Source of the DNA: Dehalococcoidia bacterium
GTDB taxonomy: Bacteria > Chloroflexota > Dehalococcoidia > Plut-88900
Reading direction: 5' to 3'
DNA length: 5,107 nt
NCBI GenBank assembly: GCA_012270635.1
Contig: JAAXHX010000537.1
Span: 1-5,107, forward strand
In this document: positions 1-5,107 of the stretch, piece after piece
Layout of the letters: every line of letters starts with the position of its first letter
Numbering within the stretch: the first letter of the stretch is position 1
Made by a program: the position numbers and the translations under genes
The notes under the pieces: model-generated
Database searches by the model: none
What the model was told of the DNA's origin: nothing
The model's input: the letters and a program-made list of their open reading frames with translations, nothing else

Positions 1-885
1 CGGGTCGAACCAGAAGTGCGGGTCCTCTGTCCCGTGCCCGTGGCCCTCGTGCCCTTCCTCTCCTTCGGCTACGAGGTGTTCGATCTCCTCTATAGCGTCG
101 TCAGGAGTTATGGCGCCAGTGGCCGCCTGCATGAGGATGGCCCCGACCATAGCAGCGACTTCATCCTCTTCGTGGCCTTCGTCGTGATCGTCGTGATCCT
201 CGTCCTCGTCGTGATCCTCACCCTCTTCTTCCTCGTCATGGTCCTCGTCCTCGTCGTGGGCCTCTCCTTCTTCTTCCTCATCGTGGTCCTCATCTTCACC
301 GTGATCCTCGGCGGCGAGAAGCAGGGCTCCGATTTCCCTTAGGCCGGCTTCGGCCGTGAGCTCGCCCTCTTCCACCTCGTGGACGGCTTCGCTGATGTGC
401 TCGAGGAGCTCGACCTCGTCCCTGTGGGACTCGGCGAATTCGATGGGCTCGATGGCGTTGCTGAGCTCGATGATGGTGGACGGGTCCCGGGCCGCGTTCT
501 CCAGCAGGTCCGTCAACCAGGCGTCCTCAAGCCCGAGACCAACGCTGAACACGATGTCGGCATCGGCTATCCGCGTAACGTCCCTAGCCCCTGGCTGGAA
601 CCCGTGGGGATCGGCGCCCGTCGGCACCAGGCTGAACACCTCCACCCGGTCGCCGCCCACGTTCTCCGCCCAGTCCGCCACGAAATTGGTGGTGGTGACC
701 ACCCGCACTATAGTGGCTTCCTCCACCGCGGTAGGTTCTACCACCACAGTGGGTTCTTCCCCGGGCTCTTCGCCGTTCCCCGGGTCATCCCCACCCGAGC
801 AGCCGGCGAGCGCCGCCAGCACCAGAACGACTGCTAGGGCCAGGGCAATGAAGCCCCAGCGAGATTTAATGGCATCTGCTATCAT
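1..885 (-). CDS. znuA: Metal (probably zinc) ABC transporter substrate-binding lipoprotein, ZnuA-like, C-terminus outside window
   Basis: Solute-binding lipoprotein of the cluster A-I (ZnuA/TroA/PsaA) family, which captures Zn2+ or Mn2+ outside the membrane for an ABC importer. Frame stays open from ATG 885 to position 1, giving 295 residues without a stop; the C-terminal lobe is missing. Residues 1-29 are a lipoprotein signal: hydrophobic 12-28, lipobox LAGC, lipidated Cys29. An acidic, Pro-rich linker (31-56) follows, then the family core from about 58 (VRVVTTTNFVADWA). ADPHGFQP (91-98) carries the probable first metal ligand His94; DPHFWFDP (288-295) carries the second, His290. Between them lies an expanded acid/His-rich insert, 193-242 (37 Asp/Glu, 8 His of 50), plus a short His cluster 279-284. 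E. coli ZnuA has a shorter His-rich loop at the same place, which favours zinc, but manganese or iron is not excluded. Start chosen by AAAGGAG 9 nt upstream. Permease and ATPase genes would lie beyond the left edge, if linked. Confidence 0.92.
   Translation of the reverse strand, partial: MIADAIKSRWGFIALALAVVLVLAALAGCSGGDDPGNGEEPGEEPTVVVEPTAVEEATIVRVVTTTNFVADWAENVGGDRVEVFSLVPTGADPHGFQPGARDVTRIADADIVFSVGLGLEDAWLTDLLENAARDPSTIIELSNAIEPIEFAESHRDEVELLEHISEAVHEVEEGELTAEAGLREIGALLLAAEDHGEDEDHDEEEEGEAHDEDEDHDEEEEGEDHDEDEDHDDHDEGHEEDEVAAMVGAILMQAATGAITPDDAIEEIEHLVAEGEEGHEGHGHGTEDPHFWFDP
196..285 (-). repeat. 45-bp tandem repeat (two copies) coding a 15-residue acid/His unit
   Basis: Within the ZnuA-like gene, residues 201-215 (HDEEEEGEAHDEDED) and 216-230 (HDEEEEGEDHDEDED) are adjacent copies, identical at 14 of 15 residues. 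The two 45-base units, 241-285 and 196-240, differ at 7 positions by my count, six of the seven in third codon positions or in the single Ala/Asp change. This suggests an in-frame duplication followed by selection on the protein. A partial third unit (HDDHDEGHE) follows at 231-239. The run is a plausible flexible metal-sequestering loop. Confidence 0.85.
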
Positions 886-894
886 TATCCAAGA

Positions 895-901
895 CTCCTT
901 T
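895..901 (-). promoter_or_regulatory. Ribosome binding site of the znuA-like gene
   Basis: On the minus strand AAAGGAG ends 9 nt before the ATG at 885. It fixes the start: no other in-frame start lies between it and the signal peptide. Confidence 0.8.
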
Positions 902-903
902 AA

Positions 904-918
904 TGATATTGAATATCG
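904..918. promoter_or_regulatory. Putative Fur-family (Fur/Zur-like) operator
   Basis: The 15-base element TGATATTGAATATCG contains a perfect 6-1-6 palindrome (GATATT-G-AATATC, 905-917). It matches the 7-1-7 Fur-type consensus TGATAATNATTATCA at 11 of the 14 specified bases by eye. It sits in the untranslated leader of the metal-binding lipoprotein gene, 2 bases upstream of the ribosome site, so a bound repressor could block elongation or initiation. The regulator and the metal are inferred; no regulator gene is in the window. Confidence 0.45.
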
Positions 919-963
919 GTTATTCTTTTGCCTCGGTTCAATTTTCGTCCACGTCAGATGGTG

Positions 964-992
964 ATGTTAAAGTCAAATGCTATGCTTGTCAA
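964..992 (-). promoter_or_regulatory. Sigma-70-type promoter for the znuA-like gene
   Basis: On the minus strand a perfect -35 box TTGACA (987-992) is followed after exactly 17 bases by TAACAT (964-969), a 4/6 match to TATAAT. Transcription would begin near 957, leaving a leader of roughly 70 nt that contains the Fur-like palindrome and the ribosome site. An alternative, TTGAAC-N18-GATATT, with its -10 overlapping the palindrome would leave almost no leader and is less likely. Confidence 0.5.
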
Positions 993-1189
993 CAAATACA
1001 ATGCTCATCAAGATGGTAAATGAAATTGAACCCGAATTGACACGATGGAAGAGGGCCTCAGTTATTGCGATAAAATATCAGTAATAGTACATCCATACGG
1101 ATACGTGAAATCGAGAAAGCGCACCCTTATCGGGGTTGCTCTGTATGGCTTGGCTCTAAACGTGGGAACGTATTTCCTAACAAGATGCT

Positions 1190-1251
1190 GGCGCGGTCCA
1201 CTGCGCCCGAGAAGGCCTCTCGCCCCTCGTGGCGCCTTCCCATAGCATGGG
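1190..1251 (+). other. Cluster of three short perfect hairpins upstream of lipA
   Basis: Three 5-bp perfect inverted repeats follow one another: GGCGC/GCGCC (1190-1194 with 1203-1207, loop 8), CGAGA/TCTCG (1208-1212 with 1218-1222, loop 5), and CCCAT/ATGGG (1239-1243 with 1247-1251, loop 3). The first two abut directly. None is followed by a T-run, so an intrinsic terminator is unlikely. They lie upstream of the proposed lipA -10 box, so they would be transcribed only from a start further upstream. In GC-rich DNA short stems arise easily by chance; function is unproven. Confidence 0.3.
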
Positions 1252-1275
1252 CTGCAGGAGGCCGGGGGCGGTCCG

Positions 1276-1304
1276 GGATTGCTCGTCTCTTCCGCGTGTA
1301 TAAT
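1276..1304 (+). promoter_or_regulatory. Promoter for the lipA-lpdA-pdhAB operon
   Basis: A perfect -10 hexamer TATAAT occurs at 1299-1304 in GC-rich surroundings, 46 nt before the lipA ATG. The -35 is poor: at 17-bp spacing the bases are GGATTG (1276-1281). TTGCTC at 1279 would leave only a 14-bp spacer. A weak -35 suggests modest strength or activator help. Transcription would start near 1311, within the small inverted repeat ATGC-N5-GCAT (1305-1317). This placement also argues against the longer lipA frame that opens at 1279. Confidence 0.5.
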
Positions 1305-1335
1305 ATGCCCGGAGCATCCCCCCGACATTGGCGCT

Positions 1336-1340
1336 AAAGG
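1336..1340 (+). promoter_or_regulatory. Ribosome binding site of lipA
   Basis: AAAGG ends 10 nt before the ATG at 1351. It supports that start over the in-frame ATG at 1279, which lies upstream of the TATAAT box and would add 24 residues unlike any LipA N-terminus I know. Confidence 0.55.
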
Positions 1341-1350
1341 CGATCTATTT

Positions 1351-2226
1351 ATGGGCCCTACGGCAACCCCCGAAAAACCCTCCCCCTCCCGCCGACCCCC
1401 GTGGCTGAAGGTGCGCCTCAAGACCGGCCCCAACTACCTGGAGCTGAAGTCGCTGATGCGCAGGATGTCCCTCAACACGGTCTGCGAGGAAGCCAACTGC
1501 CCCAACATCTTCGAATGCTGGCAGAACCGCACCGCGACCTTCATGGTCCTCGGCGACGTCTGCACCCGGGCCTGCCGCTTCTGCGCCGTCACCTCCGGCA
1601 GGCCCACCTGGAGCGACCCCCTGGAGCCCGAGCGCGTCGCCCGGGCCGTCCAGAAAATGCAGTTGTCCCACGTAGTCATTACCTCCGTGGCCCGGGACGA
1701 CCTGCCCGACGGAGGGGCCTCCGTCTTCGCCCAGGTGATAACCAGGACCCGGGAGCGCAACCCCGGGACCCGCATCGAGGTGCTCATACCCGACTTCGGC
1801 GGCGCCGAGTCGAGCCTCGACACCGTTCTGGCCGCGGAGCCCGACATCCTCAACCACAACGTCGAGACCGTCGCCCGGCTCCAGAAAGTCGTCCGCTCCC
1901 GGGCCACCTACCAAAGGTCGTTGCAGCTGCTGGAGAGGGCAAAGGCCAAGGCCCCCGCGAAGCTGACCAAGTCGGGCATGATGTTGGGCGTCGGGGAGGA
2001 GGTCGTGGAGGTGCTCCAGACCATGCGCGACCTCCACGAGGTGGGCTGCGATATCCTCACCATAGGCCAGTACCTCCGCCCCTCCGACTCCCACCTGCCC
2101 ATCAGCCGCTACTACGCCCCCGAGGAGTTCGCCGAGTTGAAGGAAGAGGGCCAAAGAATGGGGTTCCGTCACGTGGAGTCGGGGCCCTTGGTCCGCAGCT
2201 CCTACCATGCCCACGAGCAGGTGTAG
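1351..2226 (+). CDS. lipA: Lipoyl synthase (radical SAM)
   Basis: Inserts two sulfur atoms at C6 and C8 of protein-bound octanoyl groups, giving the lipoyl cofactor of 2-oxoacid dehydrogenase E2 and glycine-cleavage H proteins; cytoplasmic. The 291-residue product has all family signatures. The auxiliary cluster motif C-x4-C-x5-C is Cys45, Cys50 and Cys56 (CEEANCPNIFEC). The radical SAM C-x3-C-x2-C is Cys71, Cys75 and Cys78 (CTRACRFC). The C-terminal RSSY (282-285) supplies the serine ligand of the auxiliary cluster. LPDGGA, VLIPDFGG, DILNHNVET and LTIGQYLRPS are typical blocks. Length is near that of other bacterial LipA proteins (about 290-320). It is first in the operon, with lpdA starting 16 nt after its stop, so cofactor maturation appears co-expressed with a lipoate-using complex. 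No lipB octanoyltransferase is seen nearby; octanoylation must be encoded elsewhere or depend on scavenging. Confidence 0.97.
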   Translation: MGPTATPEKPSPSRRPPWLKVRLKTGPNYLELKSLMRRMSLNTVCEEANCPNIFECWQNRTATFMVLGDVCTRACRFCAVTSGRPTWSDPLEPERVARAVQKMQLSHVVITSVARDDLPDGGASVFAQVITRTRERNPGTRIEVLIPDFGGAESSLDTVLAAEPDILNHNVETVARLQKVVRSRATYQRSLQLLERAKAKAPAKLTKSGMMLGVGEEVVEVLQTMRDLHEVGCDILTIGQYLRPSDSHLPISRYYAPEEFAELKEEGQRMGFRHVESGPLVRSSYHAHEQV

Positions 2227-2230
2227 GGAG
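2226..2230 (+). promoter_or_regulatory. Ribosome binding site of lpdA, overlapping the lipA stop
   Basis: GGGAG shares its first G with the lipA TAG stop (TAGGGAG, 2224-2230) and ends 12 nt before the ATG at 2243, a longer spacer than usual. The in-frame ATG at 2207 inside lipA has no purine-rich site before it and would add 12 residues ahead of the normal FAD-binding N-terminus, so 2243 is preferred. Confidence 0.45.
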
Positions 2231-2242
2231 TATGCTGTAAGC

Positions 2243-3622
2243 ATGAAAAACTACGATATGGTGATTATCGGTGGGGGGCCGGGCGGTTACGTGGCGGCGA
2301 TCCGCGGGGCCCAGCTGGGCTTGGGCGTCGCCATAGTCGAGCAGGAGGAGGTCGGGGGGTTGTGCCTGAACTGGGGTTGCATACCCAGCAAGGCCCTCCT
2401 CCGCAACGCCGAGGTCCTCTCCCTGGTGCACAGGGCCGGAGAGTTCGGGATCTCCTTCGACAACCTCTCCGTGGACTACGGCAAGGCCGTCGACCGCAGC
2501 CGCCAGATCGTAAAGAGGCTGGTGGGCGGCCTCAAGTCCCTCATGAAGCGCTACGGCATTGACGTGCTGCCCGGACACGCCTCCCTCCCAGGCCCCGGGC
2601 GGGTGTCCGTTGACAGCCGCGAAGAGTTGGAAGCCGCGAACGTCATCGTCGCCACCGGCGCACGGAACAAGGGACTGCGCCCGGTCCCCGTGGACGGAGA
2701 GCGGATAATAAGCACCCGGGAAGCCCTCGCTCTCAAAGAGCTTCCGGGACGCACGGCCATCATCGGGGGCGGGGCCGCGGGCGTCGAATTCGCCTATCTC
2801 TGGGCCACCTATGGCTGCGAGGTCACCCTCATCGAGCTTCTCCCCCACCTCCTCCCCAACGAGGACCCGGAGATCAGCCAGACCCTGGAAAAGTCCTTCC
2901 AAAAGCAGGGCATCAGGATAATGACCGGCGCCCGGGTCGAAGAGTCCGACTTCGTCAACGGAGTCGGGACCCTCACCGTCTCCACCGGCCCCGACACCAC
3001 CCAGGTCCACTGCGACAAGGTCCTCGTCGCCGTCGGGCTGGAGGGCAACGTCGAGGGCACGGGCCTGGTGGAACTCGGGGTGGAGATGCGCGACGGCTTC
3101 ATCGTCGTCGACGAAGCGATGCGCACCAACCTTCCCAACGTCTACGCCGTCGGCGACGTTACCGGGGCCCCTCTCCTTGCCCACACCGCCTTCGCCCAGG
3201 GCCACGTCGCCGCCGAGACCATAGCCGGCCTCCCGACCCTCAAGCTCGTCTCCGAAAACATTCCCAGGGCCACCTACTGCCAGCCCCAGGTGGCCAGCGT
3301 CGGCCTCACCGAGGCCCAGGCCCGCGAGCGGGGCCTGGACGTCAAGGTCGGCAAGTTTCCCTTCTTCGCCAGCGGCAAGGCCCTCGGGCACGGGGACAGG
3401 GAGGGGTTCGTCAAAGTCGTCGCCGGGGCGGAATACGGCGAGGTGCTGGGCGCCCACATGATCGGCCCGGAGGTCACGGAGCTCCTGGGAGAGGTCTCGG
3501 TGGCCCAGGCCCTTGACGCCACGGTGGAGGACATAGGGCTCGCGGTCCACCCCCACCCCACCCTGTCCGAGGCCCTCAAGGAAGCCGCCCTTGCGGCCAT
3601 GGGACAGGCCGTCCACGCGTAG
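2243..3622 (+). CDS. lpdA: Dihydrolipoamide dehydrogenase (E3)
   Basis: FAD flavoprotein that reoxidises dihydrolipoyl groups on E2 and reduces NAD+; cytoplasmic homodimer shared by pyruvate, 2-oxoglutarate, acetoin and glycine-cleavage systems. The 459-residue product matches family length. The N-terminal FAD dinucleotide fold has GGGPGG at 10-15 and the ribose-binding Glu33. The redox disulfide is Cys41/Cys46 in GGLCLNWGCIPSKAL. ATGA (137-140) closes the first FAD region. The NAD domain has GGGAAG at 175-180 and ends its second strand with Glu198, which favours NAD+ over NADP+. The second FAD motif is YAVGD (301-305). The dimerisation domain ends with HPHPTLSE (436-443), giving the catalytic His438-Glu443 pair. 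The disulfide spacing and C-terminal His separate it from mercuric and glutathione reductases. It lies between lipA and pdhA, so it is probably the dedicated E3 of this complex. Confidence 0.96.
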   Translation: MKNYDMVIIGGGPGGYVAAIRGAQLGLGVAIVEQEEVGGLCLNWGCIPSKALLRNAEVLSLVHRAGEFGISFDNLSVDYGKAVDRSRQIVKRLVGGLKSLMKRYGIDVLPGHASLPGPGRVSVDSREELEAANVIVATGARNKGLRPVPVDGERIISTREALALKELPGRTAIIGGGAAGVEFAYLWATYGCEVTLIELLPHLLPNEDPEISQTLEKSFQKQGIRIMTGARVEESDFVNGVGTLTVSTGPDTTQVHCDKVLVAVGLEGNVEGTGLVELGVEMRDGFIVVDEAMRTNLPNVYAVGDVTGAPLLAHTAFAQGHVAAETIAGLPTLKLVSENIPRATYCQPQVASVGLTEAQARERGLDVKVGKFPFFASGKALGHGDREGFVKVVAGAEYGEVLGAHMIGPEVTELLGEVSVAQALDATVEDIGLAVHPHPTLSEALKEAALAAMGQAVHA

Positions 3623-3641
3623 GGAGCCGCCGGAAGAGACT

Positions 3642-4622
3642 ATGAAGATACTCCGAGAGCCGGTCATGGAAAAAAGCGAGTATATGGACCTCCTGCGCCA
3701 GATGCTGCTCATCCGCAGGTTTGAGGAGAAGGCCGCCGAGATGTATATGAGAGGCAAAATCGGCGGCTTTCTGCATCTCTACATCGGCGAGGAGGCCGTG
3801 GCCGTCGGCGCCATCTCCGCCCTGGGTCCCCAGGACTACATAGTCAGCCACTACAGGGAGCACGGCCACGCCCTCGCCCGGGGCGTCGAGCCCCGGCGGG
3901 TCATGGCCGAGCTCTTCGGCCGGTCCACGGGCACCAGCAAGGGCAAGGGCGGCTCCATGCACCTGTTCGACGCCCAGCGCGGCTTCCTCGGTGGCTATGC
4001 CATAGTCGGAGGCATGATGCCCATCGCCGTGGGCCTGGGGCTCGCGGCCCAGCAGCAGGGCAACGACCGCGTGACCCTCTGCTTCTTCGGCGACGGCGCC
4101 GTCAACGAGGGCGAGTTCCACGAGTCCCTCAACCTCGCCGCCCTCTGGAACCTACCCGTGGTCTTCTTCTGCGAAAACAACGGCTACGGCATGGGGTCCC
4201 CCATCTCCGACACTTTCGCCGGTTCCGATATCTTCCGCTTCGCTCCCGTGTACGGCATGAACACCCCCGGCAAGATCGACGGCATGGACGTCTTCGAGGT
4301 CATGAACGCCACCAATGAGGCTGTCGAACGGGCCCGCAAGGGGCAGGGGCCCACCTTCATAGAGGCCATCACTTACCGCTTCCGCGGCCACTCCATGGCC
4401 GACCCCATGGTCTACCGCAAGAAGACCGAGGAGGAGGAGTGGCGCACCAAGGGGCCCATCCTCCGCATGAGGCGCCACATGGAAGAGCTCGGCCTGTTGG
4501 ACGAGTCCGACATGAAGGCCCTGGAAGCCGAGGTCGACGAAATAGTCGAGGACTCTGTGGACTTCGCCGACAAAAGCCCCGTCCTTCCCTACGACGCCAT
4601 CTCCGACGACGTTTACGCCTAG
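3642..4622 (+). CDS. pdhA: 2-oxoacid (pyruvate or acetoin) dehydrogenase E1 component, alpha subunit
   Basis: Alpha chain of the thiamine-diphosphate-dependent heterotetrameric E1, which decarboxylates a 2-oxoacid (or cleaves acetoin) and passes the acyl group to lipoyl-E2. The 326-residue product has the ThDP/Mg motif GDG at 150-152 through NN at 179-180. It also has GGFLHLYIGEEA (41-52), SHYREHGH (69-76), GKGGSMH (101-107) and the loop RGHSMADP (248-255), equivalent to the regulatory phosphorylation loop of eukaryotic E1-alpha. The short length and these blocks fit PdhA/AcoA rather than the longer branched-chain E1-alpha; pyruvate versus acetoin cannot be settled here. Start 3642 is chosen for GGAAG at 3632-3636, 5 nt upstream; ATG 3666 is a credible alternative (318 aa). 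The frame also opens at 3591 inside lpdA, with no supporting site. It starts 19 nt after lpdA and pdhB follows after 9 nt. Confidence 0.93.
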   Translation: MKILREPVMEKSEYMDLLRQMLLIRRFEEKAAEMYMRGKIGGFLHLYIGEEAVAVGAISALGPQDYIVSHYREHGHALARGVEPRRVMAELFGRSTGTSKGKGGSMHLFDAQRGFLGGYAIVGGMMPIAVGLGLAAQQQGNDRVTLCFFGDGAVNEGEFHESLNLAALWNLPVVFFCENNGYGMGSPISDTFAGSDIFRFAPVYGMNTPGKIDGMDVFEVMNATNEAVERARKGQGPTFIEAITYRFRGHSMADPMVYRKKTEEEEWRTKGPILRMRRHMEELGLLDESDMKALEAEVDEIVEDSVDFADKSPVLPYDAISDDVYA

Positions 4623-4631
4623 ACCATCCCC

Positions 4632-5107
4632 ATGGCATCTCTCACCTACAGGAAAGCCATAAGCCGGGTCCTCGAGGAGACCCTGGACAACGACCCGCGC
4701 GCCTTCATGATGGGCGAGGACATCGGCACCTACGAAGGGGCCTACGCCGTCACCCGGGGCTTCCTCGATAAGTACGGACGGGAGAGGATCAAGGACACGC
4801 CCATATCCGAATCGGTGATAGTTGGCGCGGGCATCGGTGCGGCCATGGGCGGCTCCCGGCCCATCGTCGAGCTGATGACCATCAACTTCAGCCTTCTGGC
4901 CATAGACCAGATAGTTAACAGCGCCGCCAAGCTCCACTACATGTCCGGGGGCCAGGTCACCGTGCCCCTGGTCATTCGCACCGTCAGCGGCGCCGGCAAC
5001 CAGCTGGCCGCATCCCATTCCCAGAGCCTGGAGGGCTGGTTCTCCCACGTCCCGGGCCTGCTGGTAGTCGCTCCCTCCACTCCCGCCGACGCCATGGGCC
5101 TCTTCAG
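4632..5107 (+). CDS. pdhB: 2-oxoacid (pyruvate or acetoin) dehydrogenase E1 component, beta subunit, C-terminus outside window
   Basis: Beta chain partner of the preceding alpha chain; together they build the E1 active site. 158 residues are present, about half of a usual 325-residue chain, and the frame runs off the right edge. Diagnostic blocks are MGEDIGTYEGAYAVTRGF (27-44), then DTPISE with Glu60 in the position of the conserved glutamate that activates ThDP, then DQIVNSAAKLHYMSGGQ (92-108), and HSQSLEGWFSHVPGL (129-143). The SGAG..AASHSQSLE stretch is seen in both acetoin and pyruvate E1-beta proteins. ATG 4632 lies 9 nt after the pdhA stop and lacks a recognisable Shine-Dalgarno site, so translation probably depends on coupling to pdhA. 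An E2 acetyltransferase gene is the expected next neighbour to the right. Confidence 0.94.
   Translation, partial: MASLTYRKAISRVLEETLDNDPRAFMMGEDIGTYEGAYAVTRGFLDKYGRERIKDTPISESVIVGAGIGAAMGGSRPIVELMTINFSLLAIDQIVNSAAKLHYMSGGQVTVPLVIRTVSGAGNQLAASHSQSLEGWFSHVPGLLVVAPSTPADAMGLF

Larger units (their letters stand above)
886..1350. other. Divergent intergenic region, no convincing gene
   Basis: 465 bases between the divergent znuA-like and lipA starts. Bases 886-1180 are clearly more AT-rich than either flanking gene and hold the leftward promoter and operator. Bases 1181-1280 are GC-rich with several short hairpins. Bases 1281-1350 hold the -10 box and ribosome site of lipA. The only plus-strand open frame of any size (1045-1245, 66 codons) has no ribosome site and no recognisable family. 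No tRNA-like cloverleaf, riboswitch that I recognise, or terminator with a T-run was found. Confidence 0.75.

Noticed and set aside
16..342. Plus-strand frame coding a strongly hydrophobic Val/Leu/Phe-rich protein that resembles a membrane protein
   Set aside because: It is the complement of the Asp/Glu/His repeat: GAN and CAN codons read backwards give Val, Leu, Ile and Phe. The lipoprotein reading is the real one.
356..964. 202-codon and 152-codon plus-strand open frames across the left region
   Set aside because: They lie antisense to the znuA-like gene, which has signal peptide, lipobox and metal-ligand motifs; the products are low-complexity.
1045..1245. 66-codon plus-strand open frame in the spacer, with a basic stretch (KSRKR) followed by a hydrophobic run that could span a membrane
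   Set aside because: No ribosome site before ATG 1045 or the internal GTG, no recognised family, a low-complexity Arg/Pro tail running through the GC-rich hairpin region, and overlap with putative promoter elements.
1190..1262. tRNA-like arrangement of consecutive stems
   Set aside because: No T-loop GTTCRANYC motif, no acceptor stem pairing and no anticodon arm of the right geometry.
1212..1270. Possible pseudoknot or riboswitch from GGCCTC/GAGGCC and CGCCCC/GGGGCG pairings
   Set aside because: The pairings compete with the local hairpins and arise easily in GC-rich DNA; no known riboswitch core was recognised.
1345..2244. 299-codon minus-strand open frame across lipA
   Set aside because: Antisense shadow of lipA, mirroring its exact extent because of codon bias.
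2102..3757. 551-codon open frame on the minus strand across lpdA
   Set aside because: Antisense shadow of the GC-rich lpdA gene, whose every catalytic motif is intact; the product is Gly/Asp/Val-rich with no recognisable domain.
4152..5048. 298-codon minus-strand open frame across pdhA and pdhB
   Set aside because: Antisense shadow of conserved E1 alpha and beta; crosses their junction and shows no domain.

Overview
The window is GC-rich bacterial chromosomal DNA carrying two divergent transcription units separated by a noticeably more AT-rich gap of about 465 bp. The lipobox signal peptide on the left-hand gene shows that this is a bacterium. High GC combined with frequent ATA (Ile) and AGG (Arg) codons would suit a Chloroflexota (Dehalococcoidia-like) or similar deep-branching genome, but this is a guess from codon flavour and gene order, not an identification.

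Left, minus strand (1-885): the N-terminal 295 residues of a ZnuA-family (cluster A-I) metal ABC transporter substrate-binding lipoprotein, cut off by the window edge. It carries an unusually long acid- and histidine-rich insert (residues 193-242) that includes a 15-residue tandem repeat, followed by a second helix-plus-His segment before the conserved DPHFWFDP block. Upstream are a good ribosome site, a Fur-family-like palindrome (904-918) and a TTGACA-N17-TAACAT promoter (964-992), which fits a metal-regulated uptake gene.

Centre (886-1350): no convincing gene. It holds the minus-strand promoter and operator, a run of short GC-rich hairpins (1190-1251), and a consensus TATAAT (1299-1304) for the rightward operon.

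Right, plus strand (1351-5107, continuing out of the window): a compact operon lipA - lpdA - pdhA - pdhB (partial) with gaps of 16, 19 and 9 nt. LipA makes the lipoyl cofactor by sulfur insertion. PdhA and PdhB form the thiamine-diphosphate-dependent E1 of a 2-oxoacid dehydrogenase (pyruvate or acetoin type). Lpd (E3) reoxidises the dihydrolipoyl arm. An E2 acyltransferase gene would be expected just beyond the right edge; no lipB is seen in the window. The operon thus groups cofactor synthesis with the enzyme that uses it.

No mobile element, CRISPR array, tRNA, rRNA or clearly novel system is visible. The most distinctive item is the expanded metal-binding insert and its putative metalloregulator site; the lipoamide-dehydrogenase operon is canonical in all catalytic motifs that can be checked.
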